Of a stretch of DNA of 64,000 bases, positions 18,522-30,800 are shown piece by piece (within the stretch, counting starts at the first letter, position 1; each line of letters begins with the position of its first letter). The notes under the pieces are model-generated. The model was not told the DNA's origin. It did not search any database and saw only the letters and a list, made by a program, of their open reading frames with translations. Source of the DNA: Alcaligenes endophyticus (GTDB taxonomy: Bacteria; Pseudomonadota; Gammaproteobacteria; Burkholderiales; Burkholderiaceae_B); the NCBI RefSeq assembly GCF_026344035.1, contig NZ_JAPKND010000006.1:62001-126000 (forward strand), read 5' to 3'. The position numbers and the translations under genes were made by a program.

Positions 18522-19349
18522 ATGCCTGAAGCTACCACCCTTTCACGCATAGCCATGAACTTTGCGCACATCATGGCACTTTCTATAGCAAAACCACTCA
18601 CACTAGAAAACGCACGCTCTATCGCCATGCCCTTGCTCAGCCCTTTGGCACTACAAGCAGACTTGCAACAGGCCACCCAAGCCCTGGTGCGCGACAGCGA
18701 TATATGCGTCCACCCACACCCTACCGATCACATCATCCGTTATTTATATCAGGCCGATAAACACCTGCAAGACTACGACCACTACCCCCACCACCCGCCC
18801 CTTGATCTACTCAAGCTGGCCGATACCACCCTAAACAAAGCCTACGCCGCCTTAAAACAAGAAGTCGAAAAAGCAAACGGCTTTGCGTACCAATATATAT
18901 TCTTAATCATTAAATACCTGCACTTGCGCCTGGCCGCCTCGGTGCAAATGAAACCTCGCGCGCTCATCAACTCAGTCACCCTCGCCCAGCACATCACCAC
19001 CTTAAAATCCATGCTTCGCCAAGCCAACGCCGAAGTGCAGCATCATGAAACCGCCTGTGCCGTAAACGATAAAATCCTACCCGCAGCCAGCAACGCCATC
19101 ACGGCCTCGCTACACTCGCCTCGCTTGCCACTACAAATCATGTATCGCGGCTGGGTCTACCGTGGCCCTGGCAACAACCGTCTGGTAGCACACATTCAAA
19201 GCCTAGACGCCAATAAAGTACAAGCAGAAATCCGGCAGCACACCCAGCGGGTCAACCAATTGCTAGACTACACCTTCATCCAGCCCATAGCGCATATCAG
19301 CTACACCCTTGAAACCCTGCTTATTAACCCATCGTTAATGGCCGCCTAG
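18522..19349 (+). CDS. Hypothetical helical protein between T2SS operon and DING gene
   Basis: Unknown protein of about 275 residues. The ATG at 18522 is preferred because GGAG lies 8 bases before it; the earlier ATG at 18510 overlaps that ribosome site. The product is cytosolic by appearance, His- and Leu-rich, with predicted long helices (LKLADTTLNKAYAALKQEVEKAN, LAQHITTLKSMLRQANAEVQHHE) and no membrane or signal segment. It converges with the XRE gene with 6 bases between them. I cannot assign a family. Confidence 0.55.
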   Translation: MPEATTLSRIAMNFAHIMALSIAKPLTLENARSIAMPLLSPLALQADLQQATQALVRDSDICVHPHPTDHIIRYLYQADKHLQDYDHYPHHPPLDLLKLADTTLNKAYAALKQEVEKANGFAYQYIFLIIKYLHLRLAASVQMKPRALINSVTLAQHITTLKSMLRQANAEVQHHETACAVNDKILPAASNAITASLHSPRLPLQIMYRGWVYRGPGNNRLVAHIQSLDANKVQAEIRQHTQRVNQLLDYTFIQPIAHISYTLETLLINPSLMAA

Positions 19350-19355
19350 CCTGTA

Positions 19356-19646
19356 CTACACAATAGCTTGCAAACCCTTATCGGCCAGCAAATTCAACAG
19401 CTTTAACGCTGGCCCCGTAGGGCGGGTTTCACCTTGCTCCCACTTACGCACCGTGACCGCACTCGTATGTAAATAGTGTGCAAACATCGCTTGGCTACAA
19501 TGTAACGACTCCCGCAACGCCGTCACATCGGCGGCACTAAAGCCCTTTAAGGTAGGCGGGCAATGCGCCTCGAACTCATCCACCAATACCTTGCTGTTAG
19601 CCTCGGTCAACCCACCGTCGTATAAAGATTCCGTTGCCTTACTCAT
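19356..19646 (-). CDS. XRE-family regulator, HigA/NadS-like, without a toxin partner
   Basis: DNA-binding protein of 96 residues with a C-terminal helix-turn-helix: LRESLHCSQAMFAHYLHTSAVTVRKWEQGETRPTGPALKLLNLL. This is the pattern of antitoxin-type regulators related to HigA/MqsA C-terminal domains (COG2944-like). AGGAG precedes the start by 9 bases (ATG at 19646; a GTG one codon earlier is also possible). The usual upstream RelE/HigB-type toxin is absent; the next 850 bases hold no reading frame of that kind. It may instead regulate a nearby gene. Confidence 0.8.
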   Translation of the reverse strand: MSKATESLYDGGLTEANSKVLVDEFEAHCPPTLKGFSAADVTALRESLHCSQAMFAHYLHTSAVTVRKWEQGETRPTGPALKLLNLLADKGLQAIV

Positions 19647-20170
19647 CACCAGACACTCCTAGTTGTATGCCGCACACGCCGCCATAAAGGTTTACGTCCA
19701 CGCATGGCTAAGCCTAATAAGAAACACCTGCTGCGTGCGCACAAGCAACCGCAACCACGGCCCGCACATCACCATACTAATTTAGGTTTTTTACGGATTG
19801 ATGTACCCGCACACAATTAACCTACCCAATAGCACGCTTACATTGCCCTAAAGCGTCATAGATACAAGCGTAAATCAACAAAAAACAGCTGCACTTCAGC
19901 CCGTCAATACAAAAAACGTGGTCAATTCACAGAAAACAAGAAAAAAAGATCAAATAAATTGCAACTATATAATTCCACAAAAAAACAAACAACATCAGGC
20001 TAAAACCCTTACCAGCCATACCTTATATAGGCTAAAGCAACAAAAAAACTGGCACCCAAAGAAATAAATGCTTACAACTTAAATAAGGCCTAAAAACGGC
20101 TGTTTTGGGGCTTTTTTGGCCCAAATTCACCCGTTCTCCCGAACATGGCCTAAAAAGCGCCTTTTCCTTT

Positions 20171-20199
20171 CTGACAGCTTTATGACAGAGAAACGACAA
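20171..20199 (-). promoter_or_regulatory. Pho-box-like array (three half sites, 11-bp period)
   Basis: On the plus strand TGACAG at 20172, TGACAG at 20183 and CGACAA at 20194 repeat at exactly 11 bases. Read on the minus strand, 20188-20171 gives CTGTCATAAAGCTGTCAG, which matches the E. coli PhoB consensus (CTGTCATAAATCTGTCAC/T) at about 16 of 18 positions, with a third half site adjoining. It lies about 310-335 bases before the DING start and in reverse orientation, so it could act at a distance or on an unseen transcript. PhoB control fits a phosphate-binding product. Confidence 0.6.
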
Positions 20200-20422
20200 A
20201 TGTTCCCGAATTTGACCGAAAAAGACCCGTCAAAAACCCAAAAAACACCCTAAAAAAAGAGCAAATCAGGGGGATTCTCCTGTTTTCACAAAAACAATAA
20301 ACCCTTGAAAACTAAACGTTTTTTACCCTCAAATCGGGGATTTATTTTCTTCAAACTGTAATGTTTGCCTCGCACAATGGGAACCATCGCAACACAGCGA
20401 TACGCTCCCTAAGACAGGGAAC

Positions 20423-20446
20423 GAAGCGCAGCAAGTTCTGCGTTTC
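20423..20446 (+). promoter_or_regulatory. Stem-loop in presumed DING leader
   Basis: GAAGCGCAG, a 6-base loop, and CTGCGTTTC form a 9-pair stem with one G-T pair, 60 bases before the DING start. There is no T-run, so it is more likely an mRNA structure or an operator than a terminator. Confidence 0.35.
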
Positions 20447-20506
20447 ATGTAAATCATCCGTAATGAAGTTCGTTAAATTTTTTCTAATTGCTTCTGGAGA
20501 TCGACC

Positions 20507-21757
20507 ATGAATACCTTAAGTCTTAAAACCTTAGTAGCCGCCGTTGCTGCAAGCTTATTAGCTGCAGGTGCAGCTTCGGCACAAATCGTAGGCGGTGGGG
20601 CAACCTTGCCAGAGAATCTGTACAACGGTAAGGCTGCCCCTTTTAAATCCGGCATCATCACCAGCATCACTGGTTTCGACAAATACATTGGTGTGGGTAG
20701 CGGTAACGGTAAAAAGGCTTTCTTCGGTGATAACTCAGACTTCTTTACCGTAAAAAATGCTGCTGGCGATAATGTTCCCGTATACAACCCTAAAGTACGT
20801 GTTCATTATGCTGGAAGCGACTCCTTAGTTACTTCCACTGAGTTAACTAATTATAATGCTCACACTACAGCGGGTAAGGCAGCTTTTGGACCCTTGGTAC
20901 AAATACCAGTCGCTTTAACATCGGTAACTGTCCCATTCAAAGGCTTCTCCTCATTAAAACTAACTGGCGAACAGTTAAATAAAATTTTTACTGACCCTGC
21001 CATAACAACATGGGATCAAGTTATAACCGGTGGGCCTGCGGTACCTATTAAAGTAGTATATAGAGCCGACGGTAGCGGTACGACAGAAATTTTTCTACGT
21101 CACTTGAAAGCGGTGAACCCTTCTAACCCAAATCTATCAGGCGTTAGCAGCACGTTCTCTAGCGTGGTAAACGTTTCTAATACTAGCAAATACATTGCCG
21201 CCAATGGCACAGCTGATGTTATTACTCAGCTAAATGCCAACAACTATTCTATTGCTTACGTTAGCCCCGAAGTGGTGGAGTTTGGTAATCCAGCCAAGGT
21301 GGCTAGTATTCAAAACAAAAACCTGAGTGCTCCTAACGACTATGTATTGCCCACTATCAACAATGTGCAAAATGCTGTTAACGCGATACACCCACCAGGA
21401 ACTCCTCTTTCTAGTCTAAATCCAGTGGACCCAATTCATTGGGGGATCGGAGCCCAACCAACCGAAACAGCGTTAGCATTGCCCGCAGCAGGCTACCCCA
21501 TCACAGGCGTTACCAACCTACTGTTGAGTCAGTGTTATGCCGACTTTGATGTTGAGGGAGGCATCCTCGATTTCCTCAACAAGAACTATTCCGCAACAGC
21601 AGCAGCCAGTGCTAACGACGCAAAAATCATCGCCAACAACTTAGTGCCACTACCCACTAACTGGCAAAATGCTGTACACGAGACGTTTGCAAAGCCAAGC
21701 AGTAGTACCTTAGCCATCGGCAACGCCAGCGTTTGCGCGGGCCACGCAGGTCGCTAA
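20507..21757 (+). CDS. DING/PstS-like secreted phosphate-binding protein
   Basis: Exported protein of 416 residues related to DING proteins, a branch of the PstS phosphate-binding family found outside the cell. A signal peptide (LVAAVAASLLAAGAASA/Q) is followed by IVGGGATLPENLY, the counterpart of DINGGGATLP, then YIGVGSGNGKKAF, HYAGSDS, YRADGSGTTEIFLRHL and, near the end, GYPITGVTNLLLSQCYAD and LAIGNASVCAG. The phosphate-binding loops appear kept. GGAG precedes the ATG. Upstream is a Pho-box-like site; downstream, after a hairpin, is the giant adhesin gene. In Pseudomonas, phosphate-regulated T2SS and DING-type exoproteins are linked, so export by the adjacent T2SS is a reasonable inference. 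A periplasmic transport role is less likely because no pstCAB genes are nearby. Confidence 0.88.
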   Translation: MNTLSLKTLVAAVAASLLAAGAASAQIVGGGATLPENLYNGKAAPFKSGIITSITGFDKYIGVGSGNGKKAFFGDNSDFFTVKNAAGDNVPVYNPKVRVHYAGSDSLVTSTELTNYNAHTTAGKAAFGPLVQIPVALTSVTVPFKGFSSLKLTGEQLNKIFTDPAITTWDQVITGGPAVPIKVVYRADGSGTTEIFLRHLKAVNPSNPNLSGVSSTFSSVVNVSNTSKYIAANGTADVITQLNANNYSIAYVSPEVVEFGNPAKVASIQNKNLSAPNDYVLPTINNVQNAVNAIHPPGTPLSSLNPVDPIHWGIGAQPTETALALPAAGYPITGVTNLLLSQCYADFDVEGGILDFLNKNYSATAAASANDAKIIANNLVPLPTNWQNAVHETFAKPSSSTLAIGNASVCAGHAGR

Positions 21758-21795
21758 TCCACTGATTCACACCATGTCATAGTGTTCCACCCGCA

Positions 21796-21822
21796 GGCTA
21801 CAAGGGGCTTCCTCTTGTAGCC
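21796..21822 (+). terminator. Hairpin between DING and giant adhesin genes
   Basis: GGCTACAAGGGG, loop CTT, CCTCTTGTAGCC: a 12-pair stem with one G-T pair. T-rich sequence begins about 8 bases later (TTTTCTTTTTT). The stem is strong but the T-run is displaced, so it could stop most DING transcripts while letting some read into the adhesin gene. Confidence 0.65.
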
Positions 21823-21859
21823 TGCCGCTGTGTTTTCTTTTTTCCTGACCGCTGCCAAC

Positions 21860-24800
21860 ATGACATCAAAATCCCACTCTCGCTACCGTTTACACCCCAT
21901 CGCCCAAGCCTTAGCACTTGTACTATTAAGCAGTGTGGCGCAGCACAGTCAGGCCCAACTACGCGGCGCCTGGTTTACCCAGAGCAATGCCGCCCAGCAA
22001 CACCAAAACGCCAACAATAACCATGCTATCCGTGCCGCCCAGCAGGTGGCTAACATGCAGCAACAACAAGCTGCCGCCCGCGCGCAACTATCGCATTCGC
22101 TGGACAACTTAAACCGTACCGCCAGCGCTATCGCCGCCCAACAAGCCGCCCAAAACGCTGCCCGCTTAGCGGCACAGCAACAAGCCAGCAACGTAGCCGA
22201 AGGCTTAGCACAGGGTGGGCTAGAAGTGGCGGTAGGTGATAAAGCACAATGGTTAGGCGCTGAAGCCCCTGTACACACCCAGCAAAACGGTCAACATCAC
22301 GTAGGCATTAAACAAACCGAATCTAAAGCTATCCTAAACTGGAACCGCTTTGATGTGGGCCGTAATACGACGGTCGAGTTCCAACAAAAAAATACCGATG
22401 CGGTGCTAAACCGCGTCGTCGGTGATCAAGTCGCCCCTAGTCAAATACAAGGAAGAATCAAAGGCGACGGCACCGTCATGGTGGTCAACCAAAACGGCAT
22501 CGTGTTCAGTGGCACCAGTCAGGTTAACGTGCGTAACTTAGTAGCGGCCGCCGCCACCATCACCGACGACCAATTCCTGAATCACGGCCTCTACAGCCCC
22601 GACAGTAAAACCCCCGCTTTCAAGCAAGCTATAGGTAAAATTGAAATACAAGCCGGCGCCCAAATTCACACCCACAAACCAGAAAATTCCACGACCGGTG
22701 GTGGCTATGTATTAGTGCTGGCGAAAGACATACAACAAGACGGCACACTGACTGCCCAACAAGGCCAAGTGGCCTTAGCCGCTGGCGACAGCTTCATCAT
22801 CCGTAAAGGCCAAGCCACCGATGCCAACCAGCAATCCACCGTACGCGGCAACGAAGTCCTACCTAGCGGCCTAGGCCATATAGAAAACACAGGTTTAATA
22901 CAGGCACGGGCCGGCGATATTAGCCTTAGCGCCAACAGCATTAGCCAAGCCGGCGTATTATCCAGCACCACCACGCAAAACCAGCGCGGCACCGTGCATC
23001 TTACGGCCACAGAAGCCGACGCCAATATCCTGCTCGCCAGCCACAGCGTCACCGCCATTGAAGTAGAACCCGGTGGCCAAGCCCTAGACAGCCAGCGCGA
23101 CAGCGCCATCGCTGCCAACTGGTTAGGTTTGAACGACCGCTTTCGTGGCGACCTATCCCTCATTCGTATCACCAGCGCAGGCACCCTAGACCTTGCCACG
23201 GAATCCCTCACTCTGGCGACCGGGGGGCAAATTACCTTCAACGCTGCACACCGCAGCCTAGTGCGAAAGGGTGCTAGGTTGGACGTGTCGGGGGCTTTAG
23301 ATGTGCCGCTCGCCATGGCGGTGAACAACCTAGAAGTTAACGTGCAGGGCAATGAACAGCGCGACTCCCCCAACAACCGCGACAGTAAAAACCTCAACAA
23401 TCAAACCATTTGGCTCGATCGGCGCTTTTTAGTCCACGTACCCGATGGCACCAACGGCTACGAGGGGGATCGCTGGTACAGCCAAGGCGGCTTGCTGGAG
23501 GTAGGCGGCTATCTCAGCAACACCACACACAGCACCGCTGAATGGTTAGCCCAAGGCGGCACCGTACTGTTTAGCGGCGGCGATGTCGTCACCCAGCAAG
23601 GCTCGCAAATTAACCTATCTGGCGGCACCCTAGCCGTACAAAGCGGCCACCTAAAACAAAGCTGGCTACGCGGCGACGATGGTAGGCTGTACCGCGCCGA
23701 TACCGCCCCGGGTGATCGCCTATACCAACCCGGCGTGTTTACCGGCTACGTACAAGAAAGTGCCCGCTGGGGTGGCAAACGCAGCTTTGCCAGCCCCTTA
23801 TTGGCCCCACAGCAACGCTTTGAACACGGCTACTTGGTGGGCCGCGATGCAGGCCGTTTAATTATTGATACCCCTAATGCCGTGCTAGAAGGCGAGCTGA
23901 TCAGCGCAGTTTACAACAGCCCCCGCCAGCACACCGCTGCCCCCACAGACGCCGATGGCTATGGCCTCCCCCATCACGCCCTAGCCCGTAGCGCTCAATT
24001 AATTATTGGCCAATACATCCCTTTTTATATCAGTAAGGAACAGCGCCTAGACCATCAGTTCAACCCTCGTGCTCAGTCCGTCATACTAGACAGCCTAGGG
24101 GAAGCCATAGCCAGTGAGTGGGAGCTAGATACCGCCCTCCCACTAGAACGTCAGAATACGATTTACGTAAATACCGATGCCCTAAATAGCGACCAACTCA
24201 GCGCCCTGCGCATCGCCACCCACGACACACTTGCGCTGCACAGCGACCTTAAACTAGCCGACGGCGCCTACCTACAATTCTACAGCCCCGATATTCATCT
24301 TGGCGCCAACATAACGGTACCCAGCGGCAAGGTGGAAGTAGGCAACGTATTACATCAAATTGATGGTAACGGTTACCGCGACTTTTGGCTGAATCCCCTA
24401 GCTGGTCGCACCGCCCAAGTGCTAGTAGCGCCAGGCGTCACCCTTACTACCCAAGGCCTATGGAATAACCTGACGCAAGGCAACGCTACCCCATCGCCCT
24501 ACATTCATGGCGGCAGCGTCTCTTTACGCAGCACGGGCGATATCATCCTAAACGAAAACAGCCTGATTAACGTCTCTGCCGGTGCTACACTCAATCAACT
24601 AGGCCGTGTACAAGGGGGCCGTGGCGGCAACCTACAGCTAGAAGCCGGTTTTGGCAACAAGGCCGGGGCCGATATACACCTGCAAGGTCAGCTACAGGGC
24701 CACGGCTTCCAACAAGCCGGCACCCTACACTGGCACCAAAACAGCGCTATCGAACTCGGTACCGGCCTGTTTGATGCAGGCTTTTTTGCTGCCGGTTTTG

Positions 24801-27800
24801 CCCACTACCATATCGCCAGCCTACAGGGCATGAGCCTAGAACAAGAACTACACATCCTGCGCCCCGTACTACAGCCTACTGCCACGGCAGCAGATATGGG
24901 CTCCGAGCACCACAGTTCACAAGCCTTACAGCCCTACCTACCTCAACTCTACCTCGCCGACCATACCAAACGCAGCATCACCCAACGCGCCGGCGCCAAC
25001 CTAACCTTAACCGTGGGTTCTACCTACGCAGCCCCCGATCATGACGTAACCCTGTCCATAGGGGAACAAGCCACACTCTCTGTAGACCCTGGCCAAACGA
25101 TTCAGCTCTACAGCGTGGGGGATATCCATATCGCGGGCCGCCTGAACGCCTGGGGCGGTAAAATAGAAATCGGCAACCTGTGGCAAGGCCAAGGCACCGG
25201 CAACCTATTTCGCACCGTCACCCTAGCCCCTAGCGCTTACCTAGATGTGGCCGGGCGTGCGTCTAGCGCCGTCGACCCTTACGGTAAAGCCTATGGCCTA
25301 GCCCCGGCTGGCGGAACTATACAAATAGGGGGACAGTTCAACCATCAAAATGGCACTATAGGTCATATTAACGCTGTTAATGGTGAACCCATAGATGCCG
25401 ACTCAATGTTCATTCTTGTGCATAAAGGCGCCACACTCGATGCATCAGGCAGCAGGACCCAAATAGATGTACCTCAACAAAACACTATCAACCACGCAAG
25501 CAACGGTGGAAGCATTAGCCTCTCGTCCAGTGCTGGCCTATATCTTGACGGACAGTTTATTGCCCATTCTGGCGGCCTTGGTGCTGCGGGCGGGCATTTA
25601 ACCCTAGCTCTCGACACTCCAATCTACGCCAGTCACTCTAACACTATCGTACGTGAGGCCCGCGAGTTCTTAATAACCACAGAATTCGAATCCAGTACGC
25701 AACAAGCATTACGCTATGGTCATGCGCGTCTTGCTACCCAACAATTAGAACAGAGCGGCATCACCAACCTCAGCTTATACAGTGACGGGTTACTTAGCCT
25801 AGAAAACGGGCTATTGTTAACAGCCGCAGAATCACTAAATCTATATGCCAGAGCCATTGCCTGGGCGGAACATACCGATCCACATGGTTTAGTGTCACTC
25901 AAAGCACCTTATGTCAAACTGGCAGCTCCGGGAAGTGCCACAGGAGCAGAAGGGAATCCTCCCCCTTTACACCCCACTCTTTCAGGCCTAACGCCTTCGC
26001 AACAAGCACCGCAAGGACAATTGCAAATCGTCGCGACAGCCCTACTTGATATACAAAACCAGCTAAGTATCGGTGGTCGCACTGACGTCACATCCCATGT
26101 CAATCAAATTGTAGACCGACGCGGTTTCGAGCACGTACTCTTGCAGAGTAAAGGTGATATACGATTAGTGAAAGCAAGTCGTAAGGGCCACTTAAGCGCA
26201 GTATATGCGCCGGCCAATTTAACTTTACACGCGGCTCAAATTTATCCTGCTACCGGAGCATCTACCTTATTGCAAGCAGGCTGGAAAGCATCACAAAACC
26301 CTCCCCATACCTTACTCATTGAACGAGCTGAAGGAGCGCTACCCCACCTTCCTTACTCGGTGTTTGGGACCCTTACTTTAGAAGCACCACACATCATTCA
26401 ACAAGGTGTGTTACGCGCTCCGCTGGGCCAAATAATTATAGGCTCTAACGCTTATTCAGATTTTACGCAAAGCCTAACCTTAGCGGCTGGCAGCATCACT
26501 TCTGTTAGCGCGGCTGGCTTAACCATGCCATATGGCGGCACGGTAGACAATATCGCATGGACCTATATGGCTCAACCCATCAGTCTCTACGGTGCCGGTA
26601 GCCCAGAGGTCGGTCATGTCGGTTTGCGCGGACAATATATCGAGGTAGCCGACAAGGCCATCATTGACCTATCCGGGGGCGGCACCTTAACAGGCGCAGG
26701 CTTTGTGTCCGGCCGTGGCGGCTCTACCGACGCCCGCTACCACCCCTTAATGCAATACCAAGGCAATAGCTTCACCCTGCCCAGCCAGCAAGACCGGGCC
26801 ATTTACGCCATAGTACCAAGCCATCCAAACGCTACCGCCCCACAAGCCGAACAAGGCTCTAGCCCCACTGCTGGCCAGCAAATCACCCTAGGCCATCACC
26901 TACCCGGCTTGCCTGCAGGTACCTACACCTTACTGCCCGCCAGCTACGCCCTATTACCCGGCGCATTCCGGGTAGAACTACACCTAAACCATCCCCTACC
27001 TGGCACCGCACCCACCGCCATGCCTAATGGCTCCTGGGCAGCCAGCGGCACCTTATCGCAAGCCCATACAGGAATTGAACAAAGCCTGGCCCATCGCATC
27101 ACCCTTACCCCCGCCGATACCCTACGCCGGTATGCCTCCTACAACGAAACCAGCTACGCGGATTTTGCGCACATGGATGCCGTCCGCCGTGGTGTCCCTC
27201 GTGCTCAAATAGAAGCAGATGGAAAGCTGTTACATATAGCCCTACGAGAAAGAAATCGTGAACTAGGCACGTTAAGCCTATCTTTGCGTGGCAAGATACT
27301 AGGCAAACCAGAAAAACGAGGGTATGGCAGCAACGTGGCTATTACCACTTCCGGCAACATTGAAGTGCTCGCTGACGGCACCACACCCTCAGCAGATCAT
27401 GCCACCGCCCTCTTAGCCTCTGAACTCAGTCAGCTAGACATCAATCGCTTAAGCTTGGGAACCAGAGTCTACGTTGACTACGATTTTTCACCAAACATTG
27501 CTCAAATTCTTGGGTCAAGTGCGGCTCAGGGCATTACCATTCGCTCTGACGCAAGTCTTAGCGCCCCAGAGATTTTACTCGCCAGCCACAGCTTTAGTGC
27601 TGAAGGCATTATTATTGAACAAGGAGCGGCCTTAAATACCCTATATCGCGGGGAAGCGGCTTTCAGCGCTAACGACGGCTACATTTATCAAGCGGTAGAC
27701 AACGCTGCTATTGTTGCCTTATCTAATAGCCTGATGCGTTGGCTCCCGCCTGTACGCGGAAGTGATAATAGCCCTTCCGCACCTATTGCTTTGGGCTCCT

Positions 27801-30800
27801 GTCCTAGCCATACTTGCCAAGGTCTAACCCGCTTATACTCCGAAGGCTCTTTGGCTTTCCTGACGAATAATAACTTCACCTTAACAGACCACGTGCGCTA
27901 CGGCACGCGCCATTTAAGCCTAGGTTCAGATGCCTTCCACATCGGCTCACAAACCGCCTTACAGCAGGCCGCCTCGGCTGGCGTACTGCCCCCTGGCCTG
28001 CGCTTAACCGAACGGGACTTCCAGCGCCTACTCCAAGGCGATACAGACTGGGGCGCACCCGCTATGGAAACCCTTGAGCTTATCGCTGGCAGCAGCATGA
28101 ACTTCTTGGGTAACGTCACCCTGTCTACCCTTAATAGTCAGGGCCAGTCCACCATGGACAACCTGCTGCTGACCACTCCCGCCATCTATGGCTATGGTAC
28201 AGAGACCGACACCGCCGCCATCCATACCGGCCATCTAATCTGGAACGGCAGCAGCCAAGCCGCAGGCGATGTGGTGTATGGTGGTGCTGGCACAGGCGAT
28301 GGCACCTTTCACATTGATGCCCAGCGCATTACCTTAGGCTTTGGCCCGTGGAGCCAACCCGACGGCGACACACTAGCGGCACGCTTACTCCTGGGTTTCA
28401 AGCAGGCCCACTTGAACGCCAGCACCGCCTTTAGTGCCAACAATGAAGGCAAGCTATCTTTCTACCACCGCCGTGGGCTCGATTACGACACCGTCAACGG
28501 CTACCAGTACAGCGGCGGCCACCTACGCATTCACACCCCCTTGCTCACCGGCAGCGCCGGCTCTAGCAGCAGCATAGTAACGGGTGGCGATATCAACGTA
28601 CACAACCCCTACGGCGCATCACTAGGATACGATGCCCTCAACGCCTTGGGGGCAGAACTCGGCCTACAAACCGGTGGCAGCCTACACCTAAACACCGCCG
28701 TGCTACTGCCCAGTGGTAAATTAAGCTTGAAAGCCCAGCACCATCTAGACCTAGGCGCCCACGCCCACATCGACATGGCGGGCCGCACCGTCACCTACTT
28801 TGACGATGCCGCCGCCACTCAATACAGTTGGGGTGGCGATGTCTACCTAGAAAGCCTGGGCGGTAACATTACTCAGGCACCAGCCTCCATCATCAACCTA
28901 TCGGCCATCAACAACCAAGCCGGGCGTTTAAGCGCTCTGGCCAGCCACCCAGACCACGGCCGGGTCTTATTACAAGGCCAAATCCTGGGCCAAGCCAGCG
29001 GCACCTACAATGCGGGTGGCACTGTCGTGCCCTACCTGAGTGGCGGGCTGATTATTCAAGCCCAAACCTTGGGCCATGGTGACCTGAACAGCAACTTTGC
29101 AGCCCTTAACCAGCGCCTGAATACCGGCGAGGTGTTTGGCCTGCGCCGCTTCCAGCTACTACAAGGCGACTTGCGCGTGGGCGATGAACTACGCGCCCAC
29201 GAAATTGACCTGTCCCTAGACGCTGGCCACCTAAACGTACAAGGCAAAATCGATGCCAGCGGCGCCCAAGTGGGCAGCATACGCCTAGCCGCCCAGAACG
29301 GCCTACACCTAGGCAGCCAAGCCCTACTGGATGCCCACGGCACCCTGGCCCGTATCGACAGCTACGGCCAGTTAATTTATGCGCCCAACCGCGCCATCAT
29401 CGAACTGAACTCGGGCCTAGGCCAACTGCATACAGAAGCTGGCGCCCAACTGGACCTGCGCTATGGCACCGACGATGCCCGCCTAGCGGCTATCGTTGCT
29501 GCCCCCCGCTTAGGAGAAGTGCACCTGTACGCCCCCCGCCTCGACGCCCAAGGCCATAGTCACACCGCAGCCGCCATCCAGCATGGGGACCTAGCCATAC
29601 ACATAGAACCCGGCCTACAACTACAAGGCGCCCATGCGGTGGCCGTGTATGGCCGCACCATCTATGACGATGCCCCCTACGGCACCGACCCTGCGGCCAG
29701 CGGTAAAGCCTACCAAGTCATCACCCAAGACTACCTAAACGCCAAACACCAGCAGTCTGCCCAGTTCATTAACGCCGCCTTAGCCAATACCCACCTACGT
29801 CAGCACAAACTGGCCGGTTTAACACAAAGCTACGGCGATATCTTGCACCTACGCCCCGCTATTGATCTGGTCAGCGCCACCGCCGATGGTGATTTAATAG
29901 TAAGCGGCGACCTAGACTTATCCGGCCACCGCTACGCTAGCCTGAACCCCCACCGCCAACAAACCGCCCTGTATGGCTCTGGCGAGCCGGGTACCTTGGC
30001 CATACGCGCTGGTGGTAACCTATCCATATACGGCAGTATTAACGATGGCTTTGCGCCCCCACCCGAAACCCCCGACGATAACGGCTGGGTGCTGACCCCA
30101 GGAGTCATCGCTTTCGGCGGCGAAATTATTGTGCCCGGCAGTGGCGTGGTATTGGGCAAGGGCACGCAGTTTGCCTCGGGCAAAACCCTCAACTACGCCA
30201 TTCCCATCCAGCCTAGCTTGGCCGCAGGCGTAGAGCTACCCGTTACCGCCACCTTAAGCACTAACTTAGACTTGGCCGCTGGCTATGTCTTTAACGGCCC
30301 GGTTTACGATGCAAACGGCCAACTACTACATGCTGCCGGCAGCATACTGCAAGAAGCCACTACCTTAGCCGCTAACACCCAATTAGGGGCTGGTTTTAAA
30401 CTGCCTGCCCGCGCCAGCTTCCATGCCTTTACTTGGCCAGCCGGCGTGCCCTTGCCGCAATCCTTAGCATTGGCTCAGGATGTGAACTTACCCCTGGGCG
30501 CCCTCATCCCTAGCCTCACAGACGTTAAACTCCCCCATAACGCCCTCTCCACCCCCTTACGCCCCACTGCCAACGGCCGCATGGGGCAAAACTGGGCTAT
30601 TGCCGCCATGCTGCCGGAGAAATCGCTGTCGTGGAACCTGCGCGTAGTGGCGGGAGCCGATACCCAGGCAGTGGACAACCGCTCCTTGCAACAAACCGCG
30701 AACGGAGAAATCCAATTAAGTGATAGTCATTACACGATATTTAATCAACGTGAGTCGCTATTTATACCTGGCGTCCCCGATCAAATTATTCCCGGCGGCG

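Larger units (their letters stand above)
19650..20506. other. Long regulatory intergenic region upstream of the DING gene
   Basis: About 860 bases with no convincing gene. It is AT-rich up to 20100 and then carries homopolymer tracts, a Pho-box-like array at 20171-20199 and a hairpin at 20423-20446. The length suggests complex control of the DING gene. Confidence 0.5.

Noticed and set aside
19356-20506. A toxin partner for the lone XRE regulator
   Set aside because: No RelE/HigB-like frame with a ribosome site is found upstream or downstream.
22705-23400. Minus-strand open frame of 231 codons
   Set aside because: Antisense shadow of the adhesin gene; no ribosome site or recognisable domain.
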